In this document: one piece after another, positions 1 through 6,031 of the stretch
Numbering within the stretch: position 1 is the stretch's first letter
How the letters are laid out: each line of letters opens with the position of its first letter
From: Clostridia bacterium
GTDB taxonomy: Bacteria; Bacillota; Clostridia; Oscillospirales; CAG-272
Assembly (NCBI GenBank): GCA_017517745.1
Contig: JAFWYJ010000015.1
Coordinates: forward strand, 1 to 38,351
Length of the DNA stretch: 38,351 nucleotides
Direction of reading: 5' to 3'
Notes under the pieces: generated by a model
Seen by the model: only the letters and a program-made list of their open reading frames with translations
What the model was told of the DNA's origin: nothing
Database searches by the model: none
Made by a program: the position numbers and the translations under genes

Positions 1-411
1 CCTGCGCTTGCGGTGAAATCAAGCTTGAGAAGATCGACAAGCTCCCTGCACACGTTCACAGCTTTGACGAGGGTGTGATTCTCACCAACCCGAGCGAGAC
101 CACCGAGGGCGTGAAGGTTTACACCTGCGCTTGCGGTGAAGTCAAGCTTGAGAAGATCGACAAGCTCCCCGCGCATACTCATACGTTTGATGATGGCGAA
201 ATTCTTACCAATCCCTCCGAGCTTACCGAGGGCGTCAAGGTTTACACCTGCGCTTGCGGTGAAACTAAGCTTGAGAAAATCGACAAGCTCCCCGCGCACG
301 TACACAGCTTTGATGAGGGTGTTGTTGTCGTAAATCCCACCCACTTGACCGAAGGCGCGAAGATCTACACCTGTACCTGTGGTGTGACGCGCGCGGAAAC
401 GATCGCAAAAA
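1..411 (+). repeat. Tandem 123-bp coding repeat
   Basis: Three near-identical units and one diverged unit, spaced exactly 123 bp, lie within the surface protein gene. More units may lie upstream of the window. The strong DNA identity, including third codon positions, suggests recent expansion by unequal recombination or slippage. Confidence 0.85.
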
Positions 412-641
412 CGGCAGAGCATACCCACGGTGATTGGGAAAATCACAACGACACGCAGCACAAAAAGGTGTGCGCGTGCGGTGATACCGTTTATGAAGAT
501 CACACGTTGGCAGACGGTGCATGCGGCGTCTGCGGAAAGCAATCGGCATCCGGCTGCGCGGCATCCGTCTCGGGCATTGCGCTCATCCTTCCCCTCTGCG
601 GCGCGGCATGTCTGATGCTTCGCAAAAAGAAAAAGCAATAA
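3..641 (+). CDS. Surface repeat protein, 5'-truncated by window edge
   Basis: The reading frame is open from base 3, so the gene begins outside the window; at least 212 residues are visible. It is built of 41-residue (123-bp) tandem units whose anchor CxCG sequence recurs at DNA positions 1, 124, 247 and 370. Each unit has the pattern H-x-H-(S/T)-F-D-(D/E)-G, T-N-P, T-E-G-(V/A)-K, Y-T-C-(A/T)-C-G. The first three units are nearly identical and the fourth is diverged. A further Cys/His-rich segment (HTHGDW, CGVCGKQ) follows. The C-terminus is a Gly-Cys, a hydrophobic segment of about 20 residues and then RKKKKQ, a membrane-anchor tail common on Clostridia surface proteins. Paired Cys in each unit suggest metal binding or disulfides (inference). 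Such repeats usually lie at the end of BspA-like leucine-rich-repeat or other large exported proteins; the N-terminal type cannot be known here. The related fragment at 21347-21871 supports a BspA-like parent. Confidence 0.75.
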   Translation, partial: CACGEIKLEKIDKLPAHVHSFDEGVILTNPSETTEGVKVYTCACGEVKLEKIDKLPAHTHTFDDGEILTNPSELTEGVKVYTCACGETKLEKIDKLPAHVHSFDEGVVVVNPTHLTEGAKIYTCTCGVTRAETIAKTAEHTHGDWENHNDTQHKKVCACGDTVYEDHTLADGACGVCGKQSASGCAASVSGIALILPLCGAACLMLRKKKKQ

Positions 642-657
642 GGTTTGATAAAAATCC

Positions 658-681
658 GAGGAGCGGCATTCGCCGCTCCTC
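658..681 (+). terminator. Hairpin after surface protein gene
   Basis: A 10-bp stem GAGGAGCGGC / GCCGCTCCTC with a 4-nt loop lies 17 nt after the stop codon. The following sequence has only a weak T tract (CGTTTATTTG), so it is a probable but not textbook intrinsic terminator. Confidence 0.6.
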
Positions 682-725
682 ACGCCGTTTATTTGAACAA
701 TTTCATATTATTTTTTCAAAAGCTA

Positions 726-754
726 TTGAAAAGAAGCTCGGGATATGGTATAAT
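726..754 (+). promoter_or_regulatory. Sigma-A promoter of pnuC
   Basis: TTGAAA at 726-731, a 17-bp spacer and TATAAT at 749-754. It predicts a transcript start near 761 and a leader of about 105 nt before the pnuC start codon. Confidence 0.85.
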
Positions 755-760
755 ACCTCC

Positions 761-867
761 GTAATCAATCATCTGCTGCCACCGGGTAGCGTGCTTTGGC
801 ACTCGCGCACGTCGTTAGGTCTTGGAAGACGTGTGACGGGTGTTTTTTCTTGGAAAGGAATCCCATC
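761..867 (+). promoter_or_regulatory. Structured 5' leader of pnuC, possible cis-regulatory RNA
   Basis: The leader contains three successive hairpins: GCTGCC-ACCG-GGTAGC (775-790), GTGC-TTTG-GCAC (791-802) and CACGTC/GACGTG (808-833). These are followed by a T tract at 842-848 just before the ribosome binding site, as expected for a conditional terminator or attenuator. I could not match it to TPP, FMN, preQ1, THF, ZTP or the streptococcal pnuC/NAD-II motif by eye. It may be an unrecognised riboswitch or just a structured leader. Confidence 0.4.
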
Positions 868-1578
868 ATGAAAATCCGAAATCCCTTTCGTTATCTGAAC
901 ACGTTTGAATACGTTCTTTGGGGCACCTCGCTCTCAGTGGTGACCGCCTCCTTCTTTCTTGGCGGCGGCGAGGGTATCCTCTCTTTTATCGCTTCTCTTT
1001 TGGGCGTGACCGCGCTGATCTTCGTCGCAAAAGGCGACGTCACGGGACAGTTTTTGTGTGTCATTTTCGCCACGCTCTACGGCATCGTCTCGTTGCAACA
1101 GCAATATTACGGCGAGATGATCACCTACGTTTTCATGAGCGCGCCCGCCTCGATCTTCAGCATCGTCTCCTGGATCCGACACCCCTTTGACAAGGAGAAA
1201 AACGAGGTTCGCGTGGCAAAGATGACACCCATCAAAACGATCCTTCTGTTCGCCGCGACGGCGGCGGCAACGCTTTTGTTCTATTTTGTCCTGCGCGCGC
1301 TTGACACCGCCGAGCTTGCCGTCAGTACCTTCTCGGTCAGCACCAGCTTTCTCGCGGCATCGCTTCTCTTTTTGCGCAGTCCTTATTATGCGCTGGCTTA
1401 TGCCCTGAACGACGTGGTTCTGATCGTCCTTTGGGTGATCGCATCGCTCACCGACGCCTCTTCTCTTTCGATGGTGGCGTGCTTTTCGATGTTCCTCTTC
1501 AATGACCTTTACGGCTTCTTCAACTGGCTGAAAATGCAACGCAAGCAAGCGGTGATCGACGCCTCGAAAAACGAATAA
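868..1578 (+). CDS. pnuC: PnuC-family nicotinamide riboside (vitamin) transporter
   Basis: This 236-residue polytopic membrane protein has about seven hydrophobic segments and the PnuC C-terminal signature NDLYGFFNWLKM. PnuC proteins are facilitators for nicotinamide riboside; related members carry thiamine (PnuT) or riboflavin, and the sequence alone does not settle the substrate. ATG 868 is chosen because GGAAAGGAA lies just upstream, and the in-frame codon at 796 would fall inside the leader hairpins. It has its own promoter (726-754) and structured leader, and ends at a bidirectional terminator shared with the convergent PncC/CinA-C gene. That neighbour acts on nicotinamide mononucleotide, which favours an NAD-precursor role (inference). 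PnuC normally works with a cytoplasmic kinase such as NadR or NrtR-linked enzymes; none is in the window. Confidence 0.85.
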   Translation: MKIRNPFRYLNTFEYVLWGTSLSVVTASFFLGGGEGILSFIASLLGVTALIFVAKGDVTGQFLCVIFATLYGIVSLQQQYYGEMITYVFMSAPASIFSIVSWIRHPFDKEKNEVRVAKMTPIKTILLFAATAAATLLFYFVLRALDTAELAVSTFSVSTSFLAASLLFLRSPYYALAYALNDVVLIVLWVIASLTDASSLSMVACFSMFLFNDLYGFFNWLKMQRKQAVIDASKNE

Positions 1579-1584
1579 CAAGCA

Positions 1585-1620
1585 AAAACCGCCCGAGTCT
1601 TTGAAAACTCGGACGGTTTT
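1585..1620. terminator. Bidirectional terminator between pnuC and pncC
   Basis: A long stem pairs AAAACCGCCCGAGT (1585-1598) with ACTCGGACGGTTTT (1607-1620), with one internal mismatch. It is followed by T's on the plus strand and, read on the minus strand, also by TTTTTGC. It can end both convergent units. Confidence 0.85.
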
Positions 1621-1667
1621 TTGTCATTCCAAACCAAGTGCGTCCCCGAAAACGAAATCAGGGAAAG

Positions 1668-2180
1668 TCAAACCTCCGTCGAGCAGACGGCATTCCACAA
1701 AAGATCCAGCGCGCGCACCGCGGCTGCGGTACGTACCTGTCTGCGAGTCGCTCCCGCGGGCGCGCAAAAGCGCTCGACCGTCACGCCGTTCGGAGAGGCA
1801 ACACCGAGATAGACCGTCCCCACGGGATCGTCATCGGTCCCGCCGCCGGGACCTGCAAATCCGGTCGCCGACACGGCAAGCGTTGTTCCCAACCGTTTTC
1901 TCGCACAAGATGCCATCTCGGCGGCACACGAGGCACTGACCTCGGTGTCGCGTGCGATGACGTTTGCATCCACCCCCAGCACGCCGATCTTGATCTCGTT
2001 GGTATAGGTCACAAACGCCCCCGCAAGAACCGCGGAACTGCCGGGAACGTCGGTGATCAGCTTGGCAATCAGCCCTCCCGTGCAGGACTCCGCGCTCCCC
2101 ACCGTGATCCCGCGGCGAGAAAATTCACGAACCAGTCTCCTTGCCGTGACGGCTTTCGCGCTTCCATTTTGTTCTTTCAT
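1668..2180 (-). CDS. pncC: CinA C-terminal domain protein / NMN amidohydrolase (PncC)
   Basis: This 170-residue protein is a stand-alone CinA C-terminal domain. The family motif AESCTGG lies near the N-terminus and TGFAGPGG then DDDPVGTVYLGV follow in the middle. Members such as E. coli PncC (YgaD) hydrolyse nicotinamide mononucleotide to nicotinic acid mononucleotide and ammonia, recycling the NMN released by NAD-dependent DNA ligase; ligA is also in this window at 24593. The N-terminal MoCF-like domain of full CinA is absent. ATG 2180 has GGAGG five bases upstream. An alternative ATG at 2198 overlaps the TGA of the ABC-F gene (ATGA) and has a weaker GGAG. Either way it is the last gene of the S24 repressor - ABC-F - pncC operon. 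Confidence 0.85.
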   Translation of the reverse strand: MKEQNGSAKAVTARRLVREFSRRGITVGSAESCTGGLIAKLITDVPGSSAVLAGAFVTYTNEIKIGVLGVDANVIARDTEVSASCAAEMASCARKRLGTTLAVSATGFAGPGGGTDDDPVGTVYLGVASPNGVTVERFCAPAGATRRQVRTAAAVRALDLLWNAVCSTEV

Positions 2181-2194
2181 AAAGCCCTCCGATC

Positions 2195-4120
2195 TCATTC
2201 CAATTCTCCGTAGATCTCCAAAAGCCGCTCCTCGACCTCGTTCTTTCTTCGGTCAATCTCAGCGGCGCGAACGTAGTCTGCGGCGGCAGAACCGAACAGC
2301 TCTTCCTCCAATCGCTCCAGCTCGCGCTCCAGCTCCGCGCATTCTTTCCGTAACCGCTCCATACGCGCGTTCTTTTTCCGCGCTTCGGCGGCGGCTTGCT
2401 TGTTTTTGAGATATTGCTCCTTGCCCGATGAGAGCGGAGCCGATGCAACGCTCGCCTCGCCGCTTGCCGTTCTCTCTGCGATCCGCGCCGCCTTGTATTC
2501 TCCAAACTCGGTGTAGGCCCTGCCCGCACGGTCAACGTGAAAATCCAACAGATCCCCGGAGAACGCCTCCCCCGGCTTGATCTCGAGAATCCGCGTGGCA
2601 AGCTTGTCGATCAGATAACGGTCGTGTGAGACCGTGACGATCGTACCCTCAAATTGCTCCAGTGCGCTTTCCAACGCCTCGCGCGAATCGATGTCAAGAT
2701 GGTTGGTCGGCTCGTCAAGCACCAACAGATTCATCCTCGACAGGATCAGCTTGGCAAGCGTCAGACGCGCGCGCTCGCCGCCGCTGAGCACCGAAACCGT
2801 TTTGAACACGCTCTCACCCGTAAAGCGGAACATGGCAAGCGTATTGCGCACGTCGGTCTCATTCATGGTGGGATAGGTCGACCAAAGCTCTTCCAAGACG
2901 CTGTTTTCCGCAGTAAGATTCTGGTTTTCCTGATCGTAATATCCGATCTCGACGTTGTATCCCGTCTCGATCACGCCTCCCGTCGGTGCCAGCCGCCCCA
3001 AAATGATTTTGATCAACGTCGATTTCCCGCAGCCGTTCGGGCCGATGATCAGCACGCGCTCCCCTCTCTTGACCAAAAAAGAAAGATCGGAAAACAACTG
3101 CCGTCCCGGATATGCCATCGAAAGCCCGCGTGCCTCCAACACGTCGTTTCCCGACGTCAGCGACTCCGAAAACTTCATGCGGATCGCGCGAGGCGCGTCC
3201 TGCGGGCGCTCGAGCTTTTCCATCTTGTCCAACAGCTTCTGACGGCTCTCGGCGGCGATGATGTTCCGCTCGCGATTCCATGCGCGTTGCTGGGCAATAT
3301 AAGCCTCCTGCCGCGCGATCTCCTTCTGCTGATTCTTCCAATGCCGCTCCGCGATCTCGCGGTCGATGCGTCTTTGCTCCATGCTCTTGGTGTAGCCGCC
3401 GTTGTAAAGCTTGGCGCGGTGATGCTCGATGGCAAGCGTTTTGTTCGTCACGCGGTCAAGAAAATAGCGGTCGTGTGAGATCACCATGACACATTTCGGA
3501 TAGGACACCAAAAAGCTCTCCAGCCATGCAAGCGTCGCGATGTCGAGATGGTTAGTCGGCTCGTCAAGCATCAGCACGTCGGGCTCGCGCGAGAGCTGAA
3601 CGGCAAGCGCCAATCGCGTGCGCTGTCCGCCGCTGAGCGTGGCAACCGATTGCTCCATGGCAAGTCGGTCAAAACCCAATCTCTGCAGGATCGACGCGCA
3701 TCGGGAGCGAAACTCCAAGCCCCCCTCGCTCACGTATCGCTCGTGCAGATCGGTATATTCGCGGATCACCTCCGCCGTGCCGTCCTTCAGCATTGGCTCA
3801 AGCTCGGAAAGACGCGCCTCCGCCGCCAAGAGATGCGGAAACGCGGAATACATCCTGGAGAGCACGGTCTGTGTCTCCTCACCCGCGTCAAACGCACCGT
3901 CCTGCGTCAGGACGCCGACGGTCTTTCCTTTTGATAAATAGACTTCGCCCTCCGTCGGTGTCTCCTCGCCCAAAATCAGACGAAACAACGTCGATTTTCC
4001 GCATCCGTTGACGCCGATGATGCCAAGCTTGTCGTTCTCCTCAAGCGAGAAGGTCACCTTCTCCAGAATCGGAACGGTGCCGTAGGAGAGAGAAAGATTG
4101 TTAATGCTAATTGCCAACAT
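2195..4120 (-). CDS. ABC-F family ATPase (ribosome-associated)
   Basis: This 641-residue protein has two ABC ATPase domains and no membrane segments. The first has Walker A GVNGCGKST (36-44), signature LSGGQ (162-166) and LDEPTNHLD (185-193). A charged linker (about 235-320) corresponds to the P-site tRNA interaction motif. The second has GPNGCGKST (360-368), LSGGE (445-449) and LDEPTNHLD (468-476). The last 80 residues are a Glu/Arg-rich coiled coil. ABC-F proteins act at the ribosomal E site, either as translation factors (EttA, YfmR, Uup types) or antibiotic resistance factors; the long linker and C-terminal coiled coil fit the YdiF/Uup-like side, but I cannot assign the subfamily. It lies 18 nt downstream of the S24 repressor gene and is presumably under its control, which hints at stress-induced expression. 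Confidence 0.9.
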   Translation of the reverse strand: MLAISINNLSLSYGTVPILEKVTFSLEENDKLGIIGVNGCGKSTLFRLILGEETPTEGEVYLSKGKTVGVLTQDGAFDAGEETQTVLSRMYSAFPHLLAAEARLSELEPMLKDGTAEVIREYTDLHERYVSEGGLEFRSRCASILQRLGFDRLAMEQSVATLSGGQRTRLALAVQLSREPDVLMLDEPTNHLDIATLAWLESFLVSYPKCVMVISHDRYFLDRVTNKTLAIEHHRAKLYNGGYTKSMEQRRIDREIAERHWKNQQKEIARQEAYIAQQRAWNRERNIIAAESRQKLLDKMEKLERPQDAPRAIRMKFSESLTSGNDVLEARGLSMAYPGRQLFSDLSFLVKRGERVLIIGPNGCGKSTLIKIILGRLAPTGGVIETGYNVEIGYYDQENQNLTAENSVLEELWSTYPTMNETDVRNTLAMFRFTGESVFKTVSVLSGGERARLTLAKLILSRMNLLVLDEPTNHLDIDSREALESALEQFEGTIVTVSHDRYLIDKLATRILEIKPGEAFSGDLLDFHVDRAGRAYTEFGEYKAARIAERTASGEASVASAPLSSGKEQYLKNKQAAAEARKKNARMERLRKECAELERELERLEEELFGSAAADYVRAAEIDRRKNEVEERLLEIYGELE

Positions 4121-4138
4121 ATCTGCAAAATCCCCCTC

Positions 4139-4765
4139 TCAAAGCTTGGTCTTTGCCTCGATGGCAACGCCCAAAATACGCGCGCGTCCGATCTCAAAAT
4201 CCTCGGGGGACAGCGTGATCGGCTTATAAGCATCATTCTCGGGCTGAAGCAAAATCTTGTGATTTTTCTTGAAAAAGCGCTTGACCGTTGCGCTCTCTCC
4301 GTCCACAAGACAGGCAACGATGTCGCCGTTTTCGGCGTATTGCTGTTTGTGAAAGAGGACGTACGTCCCCTCAACGATGCCGCAGTTTTTCATACTGTCT
4401 CCGCAGACCACAAGATAGAAATAGTCCTCGATGTCCTCCACGTCGGCAAATTCACGCCCCAGAAGCGTTTCGTCGGTGACGATCGGCGCACCTGCGCGGA
4501 TCACCCCGATCACGGGAACCATCTTCTGCGCGCGCAGAGCAAGGTAGGACGCCTCCGCACTCTTCTTTCCCTCATTGGTCCCAAGCAGCTCGTCAAGGCC
4601 GACGGAAAAATAGTCCGCGATGCGCGCCAGCTTGTCCGCCTTGGGCGTTGACCGCCCACTCTTCCAATCGCTGAAGGTGGACGCCGAGATCCCCGTTGCC
4701 TTCGACACCTGATAGACCGTGACGTTGTGTGATCGAAGAAGCTTTTCAAATGCCACGTATTCCAT
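4139..4765 (-). CDS. LexA-like transcriptional repressor (XRE HTH + S24 peptidase)
   Basis: This 208-residue protein has an N-terminal Cro/CI-type helix-turn-helix (about residues 5-60, with SASTFSDWKSGRSTP as recognition region) and a C-terminal S24 autoprotease domain. The catalytic Ser is in CGDSM (Ser124), the Lys in ATVKRF (Lys162), and an Ala91-Gly92 bond in IRAGAPI matches the LexA/CI self-cleavage site. It should therefore be able to inactivate itself, usually when RecA filaments form. It is not classical LexA, whose HTH is a winged type, but resembles HdiR/ImmR-like stress or phage repressors. The start at 4765 is chosen for AAAGGAG eight bases upstream; the more upstream in-frame codon has no such site. 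The gene lies downstream of a symmetric promoter-operator region (4862-5070) and heads an operon with the ABC-F ATPase and PncC. Confidence 0.88.
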   Translation of the reverse strand: MEYVAFEKLLRSHNVTVYQVSKATGISASTFSDWKSGRSTPKADKLARIADYFSVGLDELLGTNEGKKSAEASYLALRAQKMVPVIGVIRAGAPIVTDETLLGREFADVEDIEDYFYLVVCGDSMKNCGIVEGTYVLFHKQQYAENGDIVACLVDGESATVKRFFKKNHKILLQPENDAYKPITLSPEDFEIGRARILGVAIEAKTKL

Positions 4766-4875
4766 AATATTGACTCCTTTCGACACGCCTTGTGCAAAAA
4801 AACCGTTCAAACAAACAAAAAATTCTTTGCTTTTTGTACAGTTTCACAGAATATTTCTGTTTTCCGAAATATCTA

Positions 4876-4904
4876 TTGACATTAGTTCGGAAATGCGATA
4901 TAAT
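4876..4904 (+). promoter_or_regulatory. Rightward consensus promoter (toward HTH gene 5176)
   Basis: TTGACA at 4876-4881, a 17-bp spacer and TATAAT at 4899-4904. The predicted start is near 4911, giving a long AT-rich leader of about 265 nt before the gene at 5176. It faces the leftward promoter at 4921-4949. Confidence 0.85.
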
Positions 4905-4936
4905 GAATACACCCAAGTACATTATATCGGATTTCC
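4889..4936. promoter_or_regulatory. 17-bp inverted repeat, probable repressor operator
   Basis: GGAAATGCGATATAATG (4889-4905) and CATTATATCGGATTTCC (4920-4936) form an inverted repeat with one mismatch and a 14-bp spacer. Each arm contains a -10 box. Related TCGGAAA / TTTCCGA words also occur at 4861, 5029 and 5060. These are good candidates for operators of the adjacent S24 repressor (inference). Confidence 0.65.
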
Positions 4937-4949
4937 TTCCAAATGTCAA
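4921..4949 (-). promoter_or_regulatory. Leftward consensus promoter (toward S24 repressor operon)
   Basis: On the minus strand TTGACA lies at 4949-4944, a 17-bp spacer follows and TATAAT lies at 4926-4921. The predicted start is near 4914, about 150 nt before the repressor start codon. It faces the rightward promoter, so the two polymerase footprints overlap and should exclude each other. Confidence 0.85.
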
Positions 4950-5175
4950 GGAAAAAAGCAAAATATTTTTATTTTTTCTACAACATCATGCAAGCAAAGC
5001 CTTTTTTCGACAAAAAAGCGCATCAATATCGGAAAACAAAGACAAATAGACAAGCAATCGGATTTCCGTACATAACAAAACATTTTTTGGAAAGTTTTTT
5101 GTTTTTTTAGTTCGCATTTTCGAAATTCGTGACCAAAAGAGATGTCAAAAAAGCATTTTTCATGCAGGAGGTAAT
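4950..5175 (+). promoter_or_regulatory. Long AT-rich leader of gene 5176
   Basis: No coding region is supported here. The stretch holds additional operator-like words (TCGGAAAAC near 5029, CGGATTTCCG near 5059) and long T runs. It ends in a very strong ribosome binding site, GCAGGAGGTAAT, directly before ATG 5176. Confidence 0.5.
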
Positions 5176-5580
5176 ATGATCGAGACCAAACAACCCCAAA
5201 AGAAAATCCCGACCGATGACAGAATCGAGCGCACGCGCAATTTTTTGTGTGGATACCAGCTCTGTCTGGATATGCTCAATCTGAGAAAATACGAGCGTCG
5301 TCGCACGAAAGCCTTTTCGGACGAGTGCGACTGCGAAGACATTTTGCTCGGCAACGAAGCCTTCTGGCGCGCGAGAATGTATGAAGTCAGCACGCTGATC
5401 TCAAGCATGAAAAACGGGCGCGAAAAGCTCATCCTTTATTATCACTACATCCGCGGCGAAAGCATCGAGCATGCCGCAAACCTCCTCGGCATATCCCGCC
5501 GCACCGGCTATCGCCTCCTCCAAAAAGGACTCCTCCAAGCCTCCTTCCTTTTGAAAAAAGAAAGGGTTTTGGAACCGTGA
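5176..5580 (+). CDS. Small HTH protein resembling sigma region 4 / ArpU-type regulator
   Basis: This 134-residue protein has a mostly helical, charged N-terminal half. Its C-terminal helix-turn-helix resembles sigma-70 region 4: Y-x-H-Y-I-R-G then HAANLLGISRRTGYRLLQKG (about residues 100-120). Such short proteins appear in phage late-gene regulators (ArpU/RinA-like) and in chromosomal Clostridia loci. No core-binding sigma region 2 is visible, so it is probably an accessory regulator rather than a full sigma factor. The start has a near-perfect Shine-Dalgarno. It is driven by the rightward member of the face-to-face promoter pair whose other arm drives the S24 repressor, so the two genes probably form a regulatory pair (inference). 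The stop codon is followed by a copy of the dispersed hairpin repeat. Confidence 0.7.
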   Translation: MIETKQPQKKIPTDDRIERTRNFLCGYQLCLDMLNLRKYERRRTKAFSDECDCEDILLGNEAFWRARMYEVSTLISSMKNGREKLILYYHYIRGESIEHAANLLGISRRTGYRLLQKGLLQASFLLKKERVLEP

Positions 5581-5624
5581 GTTTTGTTCGGAAATGGAAT
5601 TCGCGAGCGCGTTTTGCGAGGTGC

Positions 5625-5653
5625 GGGGTGAGCTTTTCTCAAAAAGCTTCCCC
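5625..5653. repeat. Partial copy of dispersed hairpin repeat
   Basis: GGGGTGAGCTTTT-CTC-AAAAAGCTTCCCC forms a hairpin nearly identical to the module at 15722-15749, including the trailing CACAAAAA. It sits between genes 5176-5580 and 5741-5971 and may act as terminator or processing signal. Confidence 0.65.
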
Positions 5654-5740
5654 ACAAAAAACTTCTCCACAAAAACCATCGAAAGCATAAAAACATGTTT
5701 TTTGCAGATACTAATCAAAAAAACAGGGAGGTTTTTGAGG

Positions 5741-5971
5741 ATGATGAACGAAACAAAAGGTTCGGATATGATTTGTGCCATGAAGAAACACAAAACCGCG
5801 ATCTATATCGCCCTTGGCGTAACGGGCGGCGTGGCACTGCTCGGCGCGGCAGCTGTCGCCGTCTGGAACTCCAAGCAGCTTCGCACTGCGCGTGCCGTCA
5901 AGCGCACGAGCAAAATTCTGTATCAAGTCGGCACTGCGATGCGCAACGTCTCCTGTATGGAGGATCACTGA
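5741..5971 (+). CDS. Small single-pass membrane protein of unknown function
   Basis: This 76-residue protein has a short charged N-terminus and one membrane segment (TAIYIALGVTGGVALLGAAA, about residues 20-40). A basic cytosolic tail (RTARAVKRTSKILYQVG) ends with MRNVSCMEDH. It loosely resembles YtxH-type envelope proteins, but I do not recognise the family. ATG 5741 has GGGAGG nine bases upstream; ATG 5744 is an alternative. It may be co-transcribed with the HTH gene 5176 across the 160-nt repeat-containing gap, or be an independent unit. Confidence 0.6.
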   Translation: MMNETKGSDMICAMKKHKTAIYIALGVTGGVALLGAAAVAVWNSKQLRTARAVKRTSKILYQVGTAMRNVSCMEDH

Positions 5972-5981
5972 ATCAAAAAAC

Positions 5982-6016
5982 GGAGGGGAAAGCCGCAAAA
6001 AGGCTTTCCCCTCTCC
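5982..6016 (-). terminator. Intrinsic terminator of the fakB-fakA operon
   Basis: The stem GGAGAGGGGAAAGCC / GGCTTTCCCCTCC on the minus strand is followed by GTTTTTT (5981-5975). It starts 16 nt after the fakA stop codon. It could also stop plus-strand transcription from gene 5741, less efficiently. Confidence 0.85.
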
Positions 6017-6031
6017 GGTTTCCGCGCTCGG

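Noticed and set aside
1-411. CRISPR array from regular repeats
   Set aside because: The 123-bp repeats are in one open reading frame and have no short repeat plus unique-spacer pattern.
4139-5580. Prophage immunity region (S24 repressor plus ArpU-like protein)
   Set aside because: No integrase, excisionase, terminase or structural phage gene follows; the flanks are core chromosomal genes. A domesticated remnant remains possible.
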